45,876 bases of DNA from Bacteroidales bacterium UBA5072 (GTDB taxonomy: Bacteria > Bacteroidota > Bacteroidia > Bacteroidales > UBA10428), in contig DIAS01000017.1 of assembly GCA_002415855.1 (NCBI GenBank), forward strand, positions 1-45,876, read 5' to 3'. The stretch's first letter is position 1. Every line of letters begins with the position of its first letter. Below, piece after piece: positions 15,226 to 23,363 of the stretch. The notes beneath the pieces were generated by a model. The model saw only the letters and a program-made list of their open reading frames with translations. It ran no database searches and had not been told where the DNA came from. The position numbers and the translations under genes were made by a program.

Positions 15226-16425
15226 CTGAAAAAGCGTGTTGTAGTTGGTATTTCCGGTGGCGTTGATTCGAGTGTGGCTGCCTGGTTGCTGAAGCAGCAA
15301 GGATATGATGTGCTTGGCATCTTTATGATTAACTGGCATGATACAACCGGCACACTGGCAGGTGACTGCCCGTGGAATGATGACCTTGTTTTTGCTGAAC
15401 TGGTTGCACGAAAATTGAATATTCCGCTTCAAACAGTTGATTTTAGCGAGGAATACCGCAAGCGAGTGGTGAACTACATGTTTGCCGAATATGAGCAGGG
15501 TCGCACCCCGAATCCGGATGTACTTTGTAACCGTGAGGTTAAATTTGACCTGTTTATTAAAGCAGCCCTTGAGCACCAGGCCGACTATGTTGCCACTGGT
15601 CACTATTGCCGGAAAGAGGAGATTCTTTTGGATGGTGCACCGGTATACAGGTTACTGCAGGGTCTTGATCCCAATAAGGACCAGAGCTATTTCCTTTGCC
15701 AGCTTTCGCAACAGCAGCTCAAAATGGTCCAGTTCCCTGTCGGGAACCTGATGAAACAGGAAGTCCGCGATATTGCCCGCAGCCAGGGATTGGCAACCGC
15801 TGAAAGGAAAGACTCACAGGGGATATGCTTCGTCGGTAAGGTCGACCTGCCTGAATTTCTGAAGCAGAAGCTTCATCCAAAACAAGGAAAGATCATTGAA
15901 ATTCAGGATAGTTTTCCGGCATATGCCGAATATGCTATGTTGCACCGCGAATTTCTGAAATCGGGAGAAGGTTTATCCAGGTTAACGGCTGACTTTCAAT
16001 ACGAGGCTGAGAACGGCAGCTTCCTGGGCCTGCACAACGGAGCACATTTTTACACCATTGGGCAGCGCAAGGGTTTGAATATCGGCGGAAAAGCAGAGCC
16101 TGTATTTGTCATTGCCACCGATACGGACTATAATAACCTGTTCGTCGGAATGGGACACGGACACCCGGGCCTTAACCGCTGGGGATTGTTCATTCCCGCT
16201 ACAGATATGCACTGGGTCAGGAATGACCTGTCACTCAGGACAGGAGAAACCCGTAACATGCTCGTGCGGGTCAGGTACCGACAACCTTTGCAGCAGGCGA
16301 TTCTTTTCATGAGGCAGGAAGGCCTGCACATCGTCTTCGAAAAAAAACAGCGGGGGATCACGCCGGGACAATTCGCAGCCTGGTACGATGGCGAAGAACT
16401 TGTGGGATCAGGGGTTATTAAATGA
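15226..16425 (+). CDS. mnmA: MnmA, tRNA-specific 2-thiouridylase, non-canonical start
   Basis: MnmA thiolates U34 of tRNA Lys, Glu and Gln. The PP-loop GISGGVDSS is near the N-terminus, the first catalytic Cys lies in NPDVLCNREVKF and the second in DSQGICFVGKV, and the C-terminal domains are complete. The conserved N-terminus (KKRVVVGISGG) is preceded by CTG at 15226 and ATT at 15223, with no ATG or GTG. The only common start codon further upstream in frame is TTG at 15190, which lies before the TATCTTTG promoter box and gives a non-homologous MLFCYLCPKVII leader. I therefore place the start at the CTG, with ATT as an alternative. Length (399 aa) is slightly above the family norm. Confidence 0.93.
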   Translation: MKKRVVVGISGGVDSSVAAWLLKQQGYDVLGIFMINWHDTTGTLAGDCPWNDDLVFAELVARKLNIPLQTVDFSEEYRKRVVNYMFAEYEQGRTPNPDVLCNREVKFDLFIKAALEHQADYVATGHYCRKEEILLDGAPVYRLLQGLDPNKDQSYFLCQLSQQQLKMVQFPVGNLMKQEVRDIARSQGLATAERKDSQGICFVGKVDLPEFLKQKLHPKQGKIIEIQDSFPAYAEYAMLHREFLKSGEGLSRLTADFQYEAENGSFLGLHNGAHFYTIGQRKGLNIGGKAEPVFVIATDTDYNNLFVGMGHGHPGLNRWGLFIPATDMHWVRNDLSLRTGETRNMLVRVRYRQPLQQAILFMRQEGLHIVFEKKQRGITPGQFAAWYDGEELVGSGVIK

Positions 16426-16437
16426 CTGGTGACTGGT
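16423..16437 (+). repeat. Short TGACTGG heptamer pair at mnmA stop
   Basis: Two copies of TGACTGG start inside the mnmA stop codon. The same heptamer recurs in the larger array at 36961-37051. The rest of the 98-bp gap to the next gene is AT-rich, with a TAAATTAG sequence (variant -7 box) near 16489. Confidence 0.5.
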
Positions 16438-16523
16438 GAATTTGCACAATGTCACACCAGCACGTTAGCACATTGCTGATTTTTTTCCTAAATTAGCTTA
16501 CCATTAACATAAACTTTACTGTC

Positions 16524-17111
16524 ATGAAAACTAGGTTTTTAATTTCCGTTCTGTTGATTTCATTTTGTCTTGTAAATGCCACACTGGCACAGGATAAGGC
16601 CAAAGCAAAAAGCGAAAAAGCCATCGTTTGGTACGGCATAGATTTTACGATGGCGAAATTTACACTTGTCACCGAGGATCCTGCAACCATCGTCAATCAG
16701 TATCTGGCCGCTATCAACACTTTGATCCAGATGGAGCCGGAGAAATATGACCTCAAGAAGTGGTTTAACAAAACAGAAGCTGCCATCGAACTGGACCAGG
16801 TTAATGCCCGGAACTCGAAAATCGACGCGGGGTCACTGGTAATCAGCGATGAGCATAGCATCAGCCTGGATGATGCCAAAAGTGTGATCGCAAAATATGA
16901 TACAAAGGGAAAAGCCGGACTGGGCCTGATTTTTGTGGCAGAAAACCTGAACAAGGTTAAGCAAACCGGCAGCTTTTATGTGTGTTTCTTCGATCAGGCC
17001 ACCAAGGAGATCGTTGATGCACAGCGATATGAGGCTAAGGCTGTTGGCATTGGCTTTCGTAATTACTGGGCAGGGTCGGTCTATAATATTATGAAGATCT
17101 GGTTGAAATAA
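16524..17111 (+). CDS. Secreted protein of unknown function
   Basis: This 195-aa protein has a clear signal peptide (MKTRFLISVLLISFCLVNA, cleavage near TLAQ at 21-24), so it is exported to the periplasm or beyond. The mature part is a mixed alpha/beta domain rich in Lys and Asp, with no cysteine pair and no catalytic motif I recognise. A segment near the end, GIGFRNYWAGSVYNIMK, looks like a conserved core. It lies between mnmA and the superoxide-reductase-like gene on the same strand but has 63 bp before the latter, so co-transcription is possible but not certain. No function is assigned. Confidence 0.75.
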   Translation: MKTRFLISVLLISFCLVNATLAQDKAKAKSEKAIVWYGIDFTMAKFTLVTEDPATIVNQYLAAINTLIQMEPEKYDLKKWFNKTEAAIELDQVNARNSKIDAGSLVISDEHSISLDDAKSVIAKYDTKGKAGLGLIFVAENLNKVKQTGSFYVCFFDQATKEIVDAQRYEAKAVGIGFRNYWAGSVYNIMKIWLK

Positions 17112-17174
17112 ATGTGCAACTATACTACTGCACACCTGCATGTTTTTTGATATTTAAACCTCAAATTATTATCT

Positions 17175-17543
17175 ATGAAAAGAGCAGCTGTTACATTGCT
17201 TGTCCTGTTTTGCCTGGGATTGACAGGGATCCTGGCCAACAAGACTAAGGTAGAGATCAAAGCTCCCGCCGAAGTTAAGGCTGGTACTGAAATTACCGTT
17301 ACAATTCAGGCTATCCACAGTGCAAATTCCAAATCGCATCATACCGATTGGGTTTACCTGAAGATCAATGGGAAAGAGGTGAAACGTTGGGAATACAAGA
17401 AGGATGCACTGCCTCCGGGGGCAACCTTTACGGTGGAATTTACATATGTTGCTGGTGAAGAACTTAAACTGGAAGCCGAAGGACATTGCAACATACATGG
17501 AAGCGCAGGTCCTGCCAATGCTGTGGTTAAGGTTGTAAAATAG
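17175..17543 (+). CDS. Exported superoxide reductase-like (desulfoferrodoxin) domain protein
   Basis: This 122-aa protein starts with a signal peptide (MKRAAVTLLVLFCLGLTGILA). Its mature part resembles the iron-binding domain of superoxide reductases. His48 and the pair His55-His56 followed by Trp59 match the HP...HHI.W motif, and Cys105/His108 in HCNIHG match the C-terminal CNxHG ligand motif. SOR reduces superoxide to peroxide at a ferrous His4Cys site. The N-terminal EKHVP motif, which carries a further His, is not visible, so the site may be altered. Being exported is unusual, since most SORs are cytoplasmic. It is followed after 6 bp by a 56-aa membrane protein, a plausible electron donor. 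Confidence 0.78.
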   Translation: MKRAAVTLLVLFCLGLTGILANKTKVEIKAPAEVKAGTEITVTIQAIHSANSKSHHTDWVYLKINGKEVKRWEYKKDALPPGATFTVEFTYVAGEELKLEAEGHCNIHGSAGPANAVVKVVK

Positions 17544-17549
17544 AAGGGT

Positions 17550-17720
17550 ATGTATTTACTCATTCTCCCCCTTGGAATCATCAACTTTGTCCTGGTGTTG
17601 ATTCAAATATTCAGCGGGCTTAAGATTATTAAGATATCTTACAAAGCACACAGAAATTTCGGAATCGCTCTGGGCGTATTTGCTTTGCTGCATGGTGCCA
17701 TTGCCATATTTTTCGTCTGA
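17550..17720 (+). CDS. Small two-helix membrane protein with paired His (56 aa)
   Basis: An ATG 6 bp after the SOR-like stop opens a 56-aa frame that is almost entirely membrane-like. Helix one is at about 2-24, then a short basic loop (LKIIKISYKAHR), then helix two at about 36-56. His34 and His48 are 14 residues apart, on the same face of the second helix, a spacing that recalls bis-His heme b proteins. Spacing and strand suggest co-expression with the exported SOR-like protein, to which it could pass electrons from quinol. This is inference: the protein is small and I recognise no named family. Coding is supported by tight linkage, composition and clean termination before the hairpin terminator. 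Confidence 0.6.
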   Translation: MYLLILPLGIINFVLVLIQIFSGLKIIKISYKAHRNFGIALGVFALLHGAIAIFFV

Positions 17721-17755
17721 GAATGACGACCAAAGCACAGTAATGACTATATTTG

Positions 17756-17795
17756 CGCCCCGTAATGACTGACTTCATTACGGGGTGTTTTTTTT
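17756..17795 (+). terminator. Strong hairpin terminator before the polyene cluster
   Basis: A perfect 10-bp stem (CCCCGTAATG / CATTACGGGG at 17758-17767 and 17776-17785), extendable to 12 bp with one G-T pair, has an 8-nt loop and eight T residues. It lies after the SOR-like pair and 15 bp before the first cluster gene. A TATATTTG -7-like box (17748-17755) lies immediately before the stem, so it may terminate the upstream unit, or attenuate a transcript that starts here. Confidence 0.85.
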
Positions 17796-17810
17796 GACCA
17801 TTGTTATCCT

Positions 17811-18251
17811 ATGAGAAAAGAAGAACTGGTTTGTCGCACAGAAACCCAGGTCAGGTTCAGCGAAGTTGATTCGATGGGTGTTGTTTGGCACGGTAATTAT
17901 GTCAGGTATTTCGAAGACGGCCGTGAAGCATTTGGCGACCTTTATGGTATCAATTATATGGACTTTTACCGTATAGGCGTGATGATCCCTATTGTGAAGA
18001 TCACGTGTGATTATAAAAAGCCTCTTAAGTATGGAGATACCGCAATTATTGAAACACGGTTTGTGAATTGCGAGGCAGCCAAACTGCAGTATGATTATGT
18101 CATTTACCGAAATCATACCAGCGAAGTGGTAGCAACCGGCTCAACGATTCAGGTTTTTTTAAATGAGCATATGGAGCTTCTGCTGGATTTACCGGAATTC
18201 TTTTCCGAATGGAAGAAGGCGCACGGACTTATTCCGGCAGGTGAAAAGTGA
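17811..18251 (+). CDS. Hotdog-fold acyl thioesterase (4HBT/YbgC type)
   Basis: This 146-aa single hotdog domain carries the thioesterase signature EVDSMGVVWHGNYVRYFEDG (about 18-37), in which the Asp after V is the usual catalytic residue of 4-hydroxybenzoyl-CoA thioesterases. It hydrolyses acyl-CoA or acyl-ACP. As the first gene of the aryl-polyene/flexirubin-type cluster it probably releases or edits the polyene chain, or hydrolyses stalled aryl starters. The next gene starts within 9 bp of its stop. Short TE genes of this kind are regular members of aryl-polyene clusters. Confidence 0.9.
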   Translation: MRKEELVCRTETQVRFSEVDSMGVVWHGNYVRYFEDGREAFGDLYGINYMDFYRIGVMIPIVKITCDYKKPLKYGDTAIIETRFVNCEAAKLQYDYVIYRNHTSEVVATGSTIQVFLNEHMELLLDLPEFFSEWKKAHGLIPAGEK

Positions 18252-18260
18252 TTGTGGAAA

Positions 18261-19403
18261 GTGAGAAACGTTTACGTCATATCGGATAATATCATTTCTT
18301 CACTTGGATTTACCACGGAAGAAAACCTCAATGCATTTAAAGCGGGTCAAACAGGGATTAAGCTTCATGAAGAAGAAAGGATATCCCCATCGGCTTTCTG
18401 GGCATCTTTGGTTGACCGTGACAAGCTGGCAGGGGCATTTTCATACCATGCGGATCCTTCGGCATATACTCGTTTTGAACAGCTGTTGATCTGTTCCATT
18501 CAGGCGGCGCTCGGGAATACAGCCATCACGCTGTCGGGTGAGAGGGTACTATTTATTCTCTCCACCACCAAAGGAAACATTGACCTCCTTGATCCGAAAA
18601 CAAGGGCCGGTTTTGAAGAGAGACGCATTTACCTTTGGCATACAGCGCAGCTTGTAAAACGGTTTTTTAACCTGCATAACACGCCCCTGGTTGTTTCAAA
18701 TGCATGCATATCGGGAGCGCTGGCCATTATCATCGGTGCCAGGCTTATCCGCAGCGGACATTACGATCATGTTGTTGTTTCAGGCGGCGACCTGGTAACG
18801 GAATTCGTACTAACGGGCTTCAACTCATTCTTGTCCCTGTGCACAGGTCCCTGTAGGCCTTTCGACAGAGACAGGCAAGGTCTTTCGCTGGGTGAGGGTG
18901 CCGGTACGCTGATCCTTACCTCTGATCGCGGACTGGCAGCAGGCAACGATGAAATTACCGCAGGTCCGGGATACTCCAGCAACGATGCCAATCATATTTC
19001 CGGACCATCCCGAACCGGCGAGGGACTTTATGTCGCTGTCAGGCGAACACTGGCATTATCAGATCGGGGAGTAGACTATGTTTCAGCGCATGGCACTGCC
19101 ACACCCTATAATGATGAAATGGAATCCGTAGCCCTTACCAGGGCAGGCCTTCAGAGTGTGCCGGTAAACAGTTACAAGGGCTATTGGGGTCATACGCTTG
19201 GAGCCGCCGGTATCATAGAATCCGTAGCCGGAATTCAATCGATGCGTCAGAACCTGTTGTTTAACACGCTCGGTTATACCCACCTGGGCGTAACACATCC
19301 CATTGCCGTGGTTGACAAAACAAGGCCGGCCAGCATAAAAACATTCCTGAAAATAGCTTCGGGTTTTGGCGGCTGCAATGCAGCGCTTTTATTCAATAAG
19401 TAA
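18261..19403 (+). CDS. Beta-ketoacyl-ACP synthase (active)
   Basis: This KAS I/II type condensing enzyme extends the polyene chain with malonyl-ACP. The Cys-His-His triad is intact: Cys149 in SNACISGA, His277 in SAHGTATPYND, and His311 in GYWGHTLGAAG (numbered from the GTG at 18261, which gives 380 aa). A TTG at 18252 in the same frame would add MWK; I prefer the GTG because homologous proteins start right before RNVYVISDN. The sequence is rather divergent from FabF, with a shortened N-terminal half. The stop shares a base with the next start (TAATG), indicating coupled translation. Confidence 0.9.
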   Translation: MRNVYVISDNIISSLGFTTEENLNAFKAGQTGIKLHEEERISPSAFWASLVDRDKLAGAFSYHADPSAYTRFEQLLICSIQAALGNTAITLSGERVLFILSTTKGNIDLLDPKTRAGFEERRIYLWHTAQLVKRFFNLHNTPLVVSNACISGALAIIIGARLIRSGHYDHVVVSGGDLVTEFVLTGFNSFLSLCTGPCRPFDRDRQGLSLGEGAGTLILTSDRGLAAGNDEITAGPGYSSNDANHISGPSRTGEGLYVAVRRTLALSDRGVDYVSAHGTATPYNDEMESVALTRAGLQSVPVNSYKGYWGHTLGAAGIIESVAGIQSMRQNLLFNTLGYTHLGVTHPIAVVDKTRPASIKTFLKIASGFGGCNAALLFNK

Positions 19404-20044
19404 TGGACAATTCCGGTATAATACGAGATTATGTCATTCTCCGCAGCGGGAAAGTAGTCCGGGGAGGCCGTGAAATTTTCAGCGGTGCAGATATCCCGGT
19501 CGGCGAATTTCTTACAGCCGTTTACAAACAATTCAGCATAAATTATCCCAAGTTCTATAAGATGGACAACCTGTGCAAACTTGGTTTCATGGCTGCGGAA
19601 TTGCTGCTGAGAGATAAGAAAACAGAGGAGTCCTTTTCACCGGATGCTATCGGTATAGTCTTGTCCAACAGGGCCTCATCGCTGGATACCGACAGAAACC
19701 ACCAGCGGTCCATTCTGAATCGTTCCGAATACTTTCCCAGTCCCTCCGTATTCGTTTATACCCTGGCCAATATTGTCATCGGCGAGATCTGTATCCGTTT
19801 CAAATTTTTTGGAGAGAACGCATTCTTTATTGAGGAGAAATTTGATGCAGACAGGCTGTATGCCTACGTTAAGCAACTGCTCGATGATAACATCGTGCAA
19901 TGTTGTGTCACCGGCTGGGTAGAAGTTGATGGCGACACGTATGACGGTGTTTTGTATTTGGTTGAAAAAACATCTCCCGATACAGATGGATTTGCTATTT
20001 TTGACCCCGGAAACCTAACTGAAATTTTTTCCCGTAGAAGCTGA
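19403..20044 (+). CDS. Half-length ketosynthase-like protein, no catalytic triad
   Basis: This 213-aa protein resembles the N-terminal part of a beta-ketoacyl synthase (SPDAIGIVLSNRASSLDTD, then PSVFVYTLANIVIGEI) but lacks a recognisable nucleophile Cys and both His motifs and stops at about half the usual length. It begins in the stop codon of the active KS and ends just before the ACP gene. It is probably a structural or chain-length partner of a KS rather than an enzyme. Similar small KS-like proteins occur in Bacteroidota flexirubin/aryl-polyene clusters, as far as I recall. Alternatively it is a decayed KS, but the clean reading frame argues against that. Confidence 0.75.
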   Translation: MDNSGIIRDYVILRSGKVVRGGREIFSGADIPVGEFLTAVYKQFSINYPKFYKMDNLCKLGFMAAELLLRDKKTEESFSPDAIGIVLSNRASSLDTDRNHQRSILNRSEYFPSPSVFVYTLANIVIGEICIRFKFFGENAFFIEEKFDADRLYAYVKQLLDDNIVQCCVTGWVEVDGDTYDGVLYLVEKTSPDTDGFAIFDPGNLTEIFSRRS

Positions 20045-20047
20045 CTT

Positions 20048-20305
20048 ATGGAACAACTGATAGCCAAACTGAAAACTGAGATCATTGAGGTATTGAACCT
20101 TTCAGAATTAACCCCTGATGAAATTGATGAGCATGCACCGCTCTTTGTTGAAGGATTGGGGCTCGATTCAATCGACGCACTGGAACTTATCGTTCTGCTC
20201 GAAAAGAAATATGGTCTGAAATTGGGAACTGCTGAAGAAGGTAAAAAAGTACTGCGATCTGTCAGGTCTATGGCCGAGTTTATCGTTGAAAACAAAAAAG
20301 GATAA
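20048..20305 (+). CDS. Acyl carrier protein
   Basis: This 85-aa carrier protein has the phosphopantetheine attachment Ser41 in GLGLDSIDALELIV, followed by the usual helix II. It carries the growing aryl-polyene chain between ketosynthases, ketoreductase and dehydratase. It starts 3 bp after the KS-like gene and ends just before the next KS. A second ACP is encoded in the opposite arm (26412-26660), so the cluster has two, which is usual for aryl-polyene systems. The cluster has no phosphopantetheinyl transferase, so activation must come from elsewhere. Confidence 0.93.
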   Translation: MEQLIAKLKTEIIEVLNLSELTPDEIDEHAPLFVEGLGLDSIDALELIVLLEKKYGLKLGTAEEGKKVLRSVRSMAEFIVENKKG

Positions 20306-20318
20306 AATTCCTGCTATT

Positions 20319-21524
20319 GTGCCGCAAAGGGTATACGTTACAGGTATTGGTATCATTTCTGCCATTGGTTTTGGGGTAAAGGAAGTGATTGACTCCCTGA
20401 AAGGAATGCGGACAGGCGTCGGCCGGCTGACCCTGATCGATTCCGTCCACCGGGGTGAATTACCAGTGGCCGAGATCAGGGCTTCCGACAAAGAACTTTT
20501 ATCAATGGCCAAACCTGAAATCCGGGGATATTTTACCCGTACTGCTTTGCTGGGTCTGGTTGCGGCCAGGCAGGCTGTGATTCACGCTGACATTGACCTC
20601 AATTCGCCCTGGCGTACCGGGCTTATCTCAGGAACTACCGTAGGAGGCATGGACAGAAGCGAGGTTTTCTATAAGACTTTCCTTCGTGATAAAACAAAAG
20701 GCAGGATCAGGGATGTTGCCGGTCATGATTGCGGGGATTGTACAGAAAAAATCGCGGATTGCCTTGGCATCAGTGATTTTGTTTCCACTATCAACACGGC
20801 CTGTTCCTCATCAGCCAATTCTATCATGCTGGGGGCAAGGCTGATAAGGCACGGAAAGCTCGACAGGGTGGTCGCCGGTGGTATGGATGCACTCACCCTG
20901 TTTACACTCAATGGATTCAACAGTCTGATGATACTGGACCACCAGCAGTGCAAGCCCTTCGATGAAAACCGGAATGGCCTCAACCTGGGTGAGGGATCGG
21001 GATTCCTGGTGCTGGAATCAGAGGAAGTGGTGCGCCGTGAAGGTAAAACCGCACTGTGTGAATTAAAAGGTTACGGTAACGCTTGCGATGCATACCATCA
21101 GACTGCCTCCTCCCCCGAGGGATTCGGAGCCTCGCAATCCATGATGAAAGCCCTTGAATTGGCGCAACTTTCACCGGAGGATATCGGCTATATCAATACC
21201 CACGGAACAGGGACAAAAAATAACGACTTATCCGAAGGTGTGGCACTGGAAAGCATATTCAAGGGAGCGGTGCCGCCCTGCAGTTCCACTAAATCATATA
21301 CTGGTCATACACTCGGCGCTGCAGGGGCCATTGAGGCTGTTCTGAGTGTGGTTGCCCTGCAGAACGGCTGGATATACCCAAATCTGAATTTCTCAGCTCA
21401 AATGCATGAACTGCGGTTTGCACCGGTAACAGAATTCAGAACCGGCGCGGCTGTTAATCATATAATGTCAAACTCCTTTGGATTTGGCGGTAACAATTCT
21501 TCACTGATCTTCTCCAGGTACTGA
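20319..21524 (+). CDS. Beta-ketoacyl-ACP synthase II-like (active)
   Basis: This condensing enzyme has Cys162 in NTACSSSANSI, His295 in NTHGTGTKNND and His330 in SYTGHTLGAAG, the complete triad of FabF-type enzymes (numbered from the GTG at 20319, 401 aa). It probably shares chain elongation with the KS at 18261. The GTG at 20319 (MPQRVYVTGIG) fits the usual N-terminus; a TTG at 20286 would overlap the ACP by 20 bp. It is followed after 1 bp by a KS-like protein without the triad, which may serve as its chain-length factor. Confidence 0.92.
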   Translation: MPQRVYVTGIGIISAIGFGVKEVIDSLKGMRTGVGRLTLIDSVHRGELPVAEIRASDKELLSMAKPEIRGYFTRTALLGLVAARQAVIHADIDLNSPWRTGLISGTTVGGMDRSEVFYKTFLRDKTKGRIRDVAGHDCGDCTEKIADCLGISDFVSTINTACSSSANSIMLGARLIRHGKLDRVVAGGMDALTLFTLNGFNSLMILDHQQCKPFDENRNGLNLGEGSGFLVLESEEVVRREGKTALCELKGYGNACDAYHQTASSPEGFGASQSMMKALELAQLSPEDIGYINTHGTGTKNNDLSEGVALESIFKGAVPPCSSTKSYTGHTLGAAGAIEAVLSVVALQNGWIYPNLNFSAQMHELRFAPVTEFRTGAAVNHIMSNSFGFGGNNSSLIFSRY

Positions 21525-21525
21525 T

Positions 21526-22593
21526 ATGGCAGCATATATCAAAGGAGCGGCAGTGATATCACCTCAGAAAACCTTTGGTGATCAAGGTTTTCCTGAAGAA
21601 ATTGTGGGTTATCACCAGGTCAGCAATCTGAAATGCATCGAACCTGTTTACCGTGATTTTATCGATCCCATGGTGGCAAGGCGTATGAGCAGGATTGTGA
21701 AGATGGGAGTATGCAGCGCCCTCCAATGTATGCGCGACACGGGTATTTCAATGCCCGATGCAATTATAGCCGGCACCGGACTGGGTTGTCTTGAAGATAC
21801 GGAGAAATTCCTTGCCTCTGTTTATACCAACGATGAGAAACTGCTGAATCCAACTCCTTTCATTCAATCTACACACAACACTCTTGCCGGTGCAATTGCG
21901 CTGGCTGTAAAATGCCATAACTACAACGCAACGTATACCCACCGCGGCTTTTCATTTGAAGGCGCCCTGACTGACGCTTTCCTGCATCTTGAGGAAAATC
22001 CGCAGCTGAATATTCTGGCAGGAAGTTTTGATGAATTGACGACCCACTCTTATCAAATCACCAGCAGACTGGGACTTTGGAAGAATCATCCTGTCAATAG
22101 CCTGGAACTTATGCATGACAGATCCAGGGGAAGTCTGCCTGGCGAAGGCGTAGCTTTTTTTATGCTCAGTGGCAAAAACAGCCCAACCGATTTGGCTCTG
22201 CTGAAATCGGTGGAAACCTTTTACAAGCCCGGCAATTACAAAGCAATTGAACAACGGATTGATCATTTCCTGGCCGGACAGGGTTTGAAGCCAGTTGATA
22301 TTGACCTGGTTATTACCGGTATCAATGGTGATACCACCCGCGACCAGGTGTACCACCAGCTGATGGACCGAATGTTAAAAGGTCGTCCTTTTACCTGTTT
22401 TAAAAACCTTTGCGGCGAGTACGATACATCATCATCATTTGCACTTTGGCTGGCAGCAATGATCTTAAAGACGCAACGTATACCGGAGGCCATACAGCCG
22501 GGCGATCCAATACCCGGTGAGATCAATAGGATACTGATATATAATCATTTACGCGGAAATAACCACGTCCTGTACTTAATCGAAAGATGCTGA
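21526..22593 (+). CDS. Ketosynthase-like protein without active-site Cys (possible chain-length factor)
   Basis: This 355-aa protein has a thiolase-fold ketosynthase layout with a FDE region (GSFDELTTH) and a C-terminal glycine-rich part (LCGEYDTSSSFALW). In the position of the nucleophile the sequence is YTHRGFSFEGAL (about 137-148), without Cys. The His motifs are also not recognisable. It follows an active KS immediately, like the KS/chain-length-factor pairs of type II PKS and ApeC-like proteins of aryl-polyene clusters, so a heterodimer is a fair inference. Its stop overlaps the start of the deacetylase gene by 7 bp. Confidence 0.8.
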   Translation: MAAYIKGAAVISPQKTFGDQGFPEEIVGYHQVSNLKCIEPVYRDFIDPMVARRMSRIVKMGVCSALQCMRDTGISMPDAIIAGTGLGCLEDTEKFLASVYTNDEKLLNPTPFIQSTHNTLAGAIALAVKCHNYNATYTHRGFSFEGALTDAFLHLEENPQLNILAGSFDELTTHSYQITSRLGLWKNHPVNSLELMHDRSRGSLPGEGVAFFMLSGKNSPTDLALLKSVETFYKPGNYKAIEQRIDHFLAGQGLKPVDIDLVITGINGDTTRDQVYHQLMDRMLKGRPFTCFKNLCGEYDTSSSFALWLAAMILKTQRIPEAIQPGDPIPGEINRILIYNHLRGNNHVLYLIERC

Positions 22594-23363
22594 ACTATAG
22601 GAACACCCTCATTGTTTTCATAACTGCACTGATCCTGGTTGCAGCGACCGATTATTTCATACCGGTCAGTCTGGGTTTCTATATTGGAATTGTTCTTGTC
22701 CTGCTCCTTTTATTGACCTGGGGCTCTATTTCAATCCGCGCTGGATTCTATATGAAATCAGCTTGTTGCGGGAAAAGCAGCAAAAACGCCATAGTACTGA
22801 CATTTGATGATGGTCCGGATGGCCTGGTAACCCCGATATTGCTTGACATTCTAAAAGAGTACAATGCAAAGGCAACCTTCTTTGTGATCGGCAGCAAGGC
22901 CGAAAAACACCCTGAAATACTGAAACGGATCGATAATGAAGGACACATCATTGGCGGGCATAGTTATTCACATCATTTCTTCTTCGATTTATTTTCGTAC
23001 CGGAGCATGAGACAGGAATTAGCCCACACATCAGAGATCGTTTACAGGACGATCGGTAAAAGGATCAAACTGTTCCGACCTCCTTACGGCGTTACGAATC
23101 CTGTTATTGCCAAGGTGATCCGTGACCAGCAATATCATTCCATAGGCTGGAGTCTGAAATCGAAGGATACCGTTATGAAGAACAATGATCAGCTGATCAG
23201 CCGGCTTAAGCAAAATCTAAAAGCGGGCGATATCATACTTTTTCACGATAGCAAGCCCCGGAACATCAAAATCCTGGGAACCTTCCTGAAATATTTGGAT
23301 GAACAGCATATTGCCGTTGAACAGATTGATAATTTTCTTAATATCAGGGTTTATGACTATTAA
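22587..23363 (+). CDS. Membrane-anchored polysaccharide deacetylase (NodB fold)
   Basis: This 258-aa protein has two N-terminal hydrophobic segments (about 5-26 and 29-50) and then a NodB carbohydrate esterase-4 domain. The metal-binding motifs are intact: TFDDGPD with Asp74/Asp75, His125 and His129 in GGHSYSHH, and the RPPYG loop (164-168), with FHD near the end. CE4 enzymes remove N-acetyl groups from glycans, usually outside the membrane. Its place inside the polyene operon, overlapping both neighbours, suggests it modifies a glycan head group or an envelope polymer linked to the pigment; a GT2 protein lies in the third arm. Substrate is unknown. Confidence 0.88.
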   Translation: MLNYRNTLIVFITALILVAATDYFIPVSLGFYIGIVLVLLLLLTWGSISIRAGFYMKSACCGKSSKNAIVLTFDDGPDGLVTPILLDILKEYNAKATFFVIGSKAEKHPEILKRIDNEGHIIGGHSYSHHFFFDLFSYRSMRQELAHTSEIVYRTIGKRIKLFRPPYGVTNPVIAKVIRDQQYHSIGWSLKSKDTVMKNNDQLISRLKQNLKAGDIILFHDSKPRNIKILGTFLKYLDEQHIAVEQIDNFLNIRVYDY

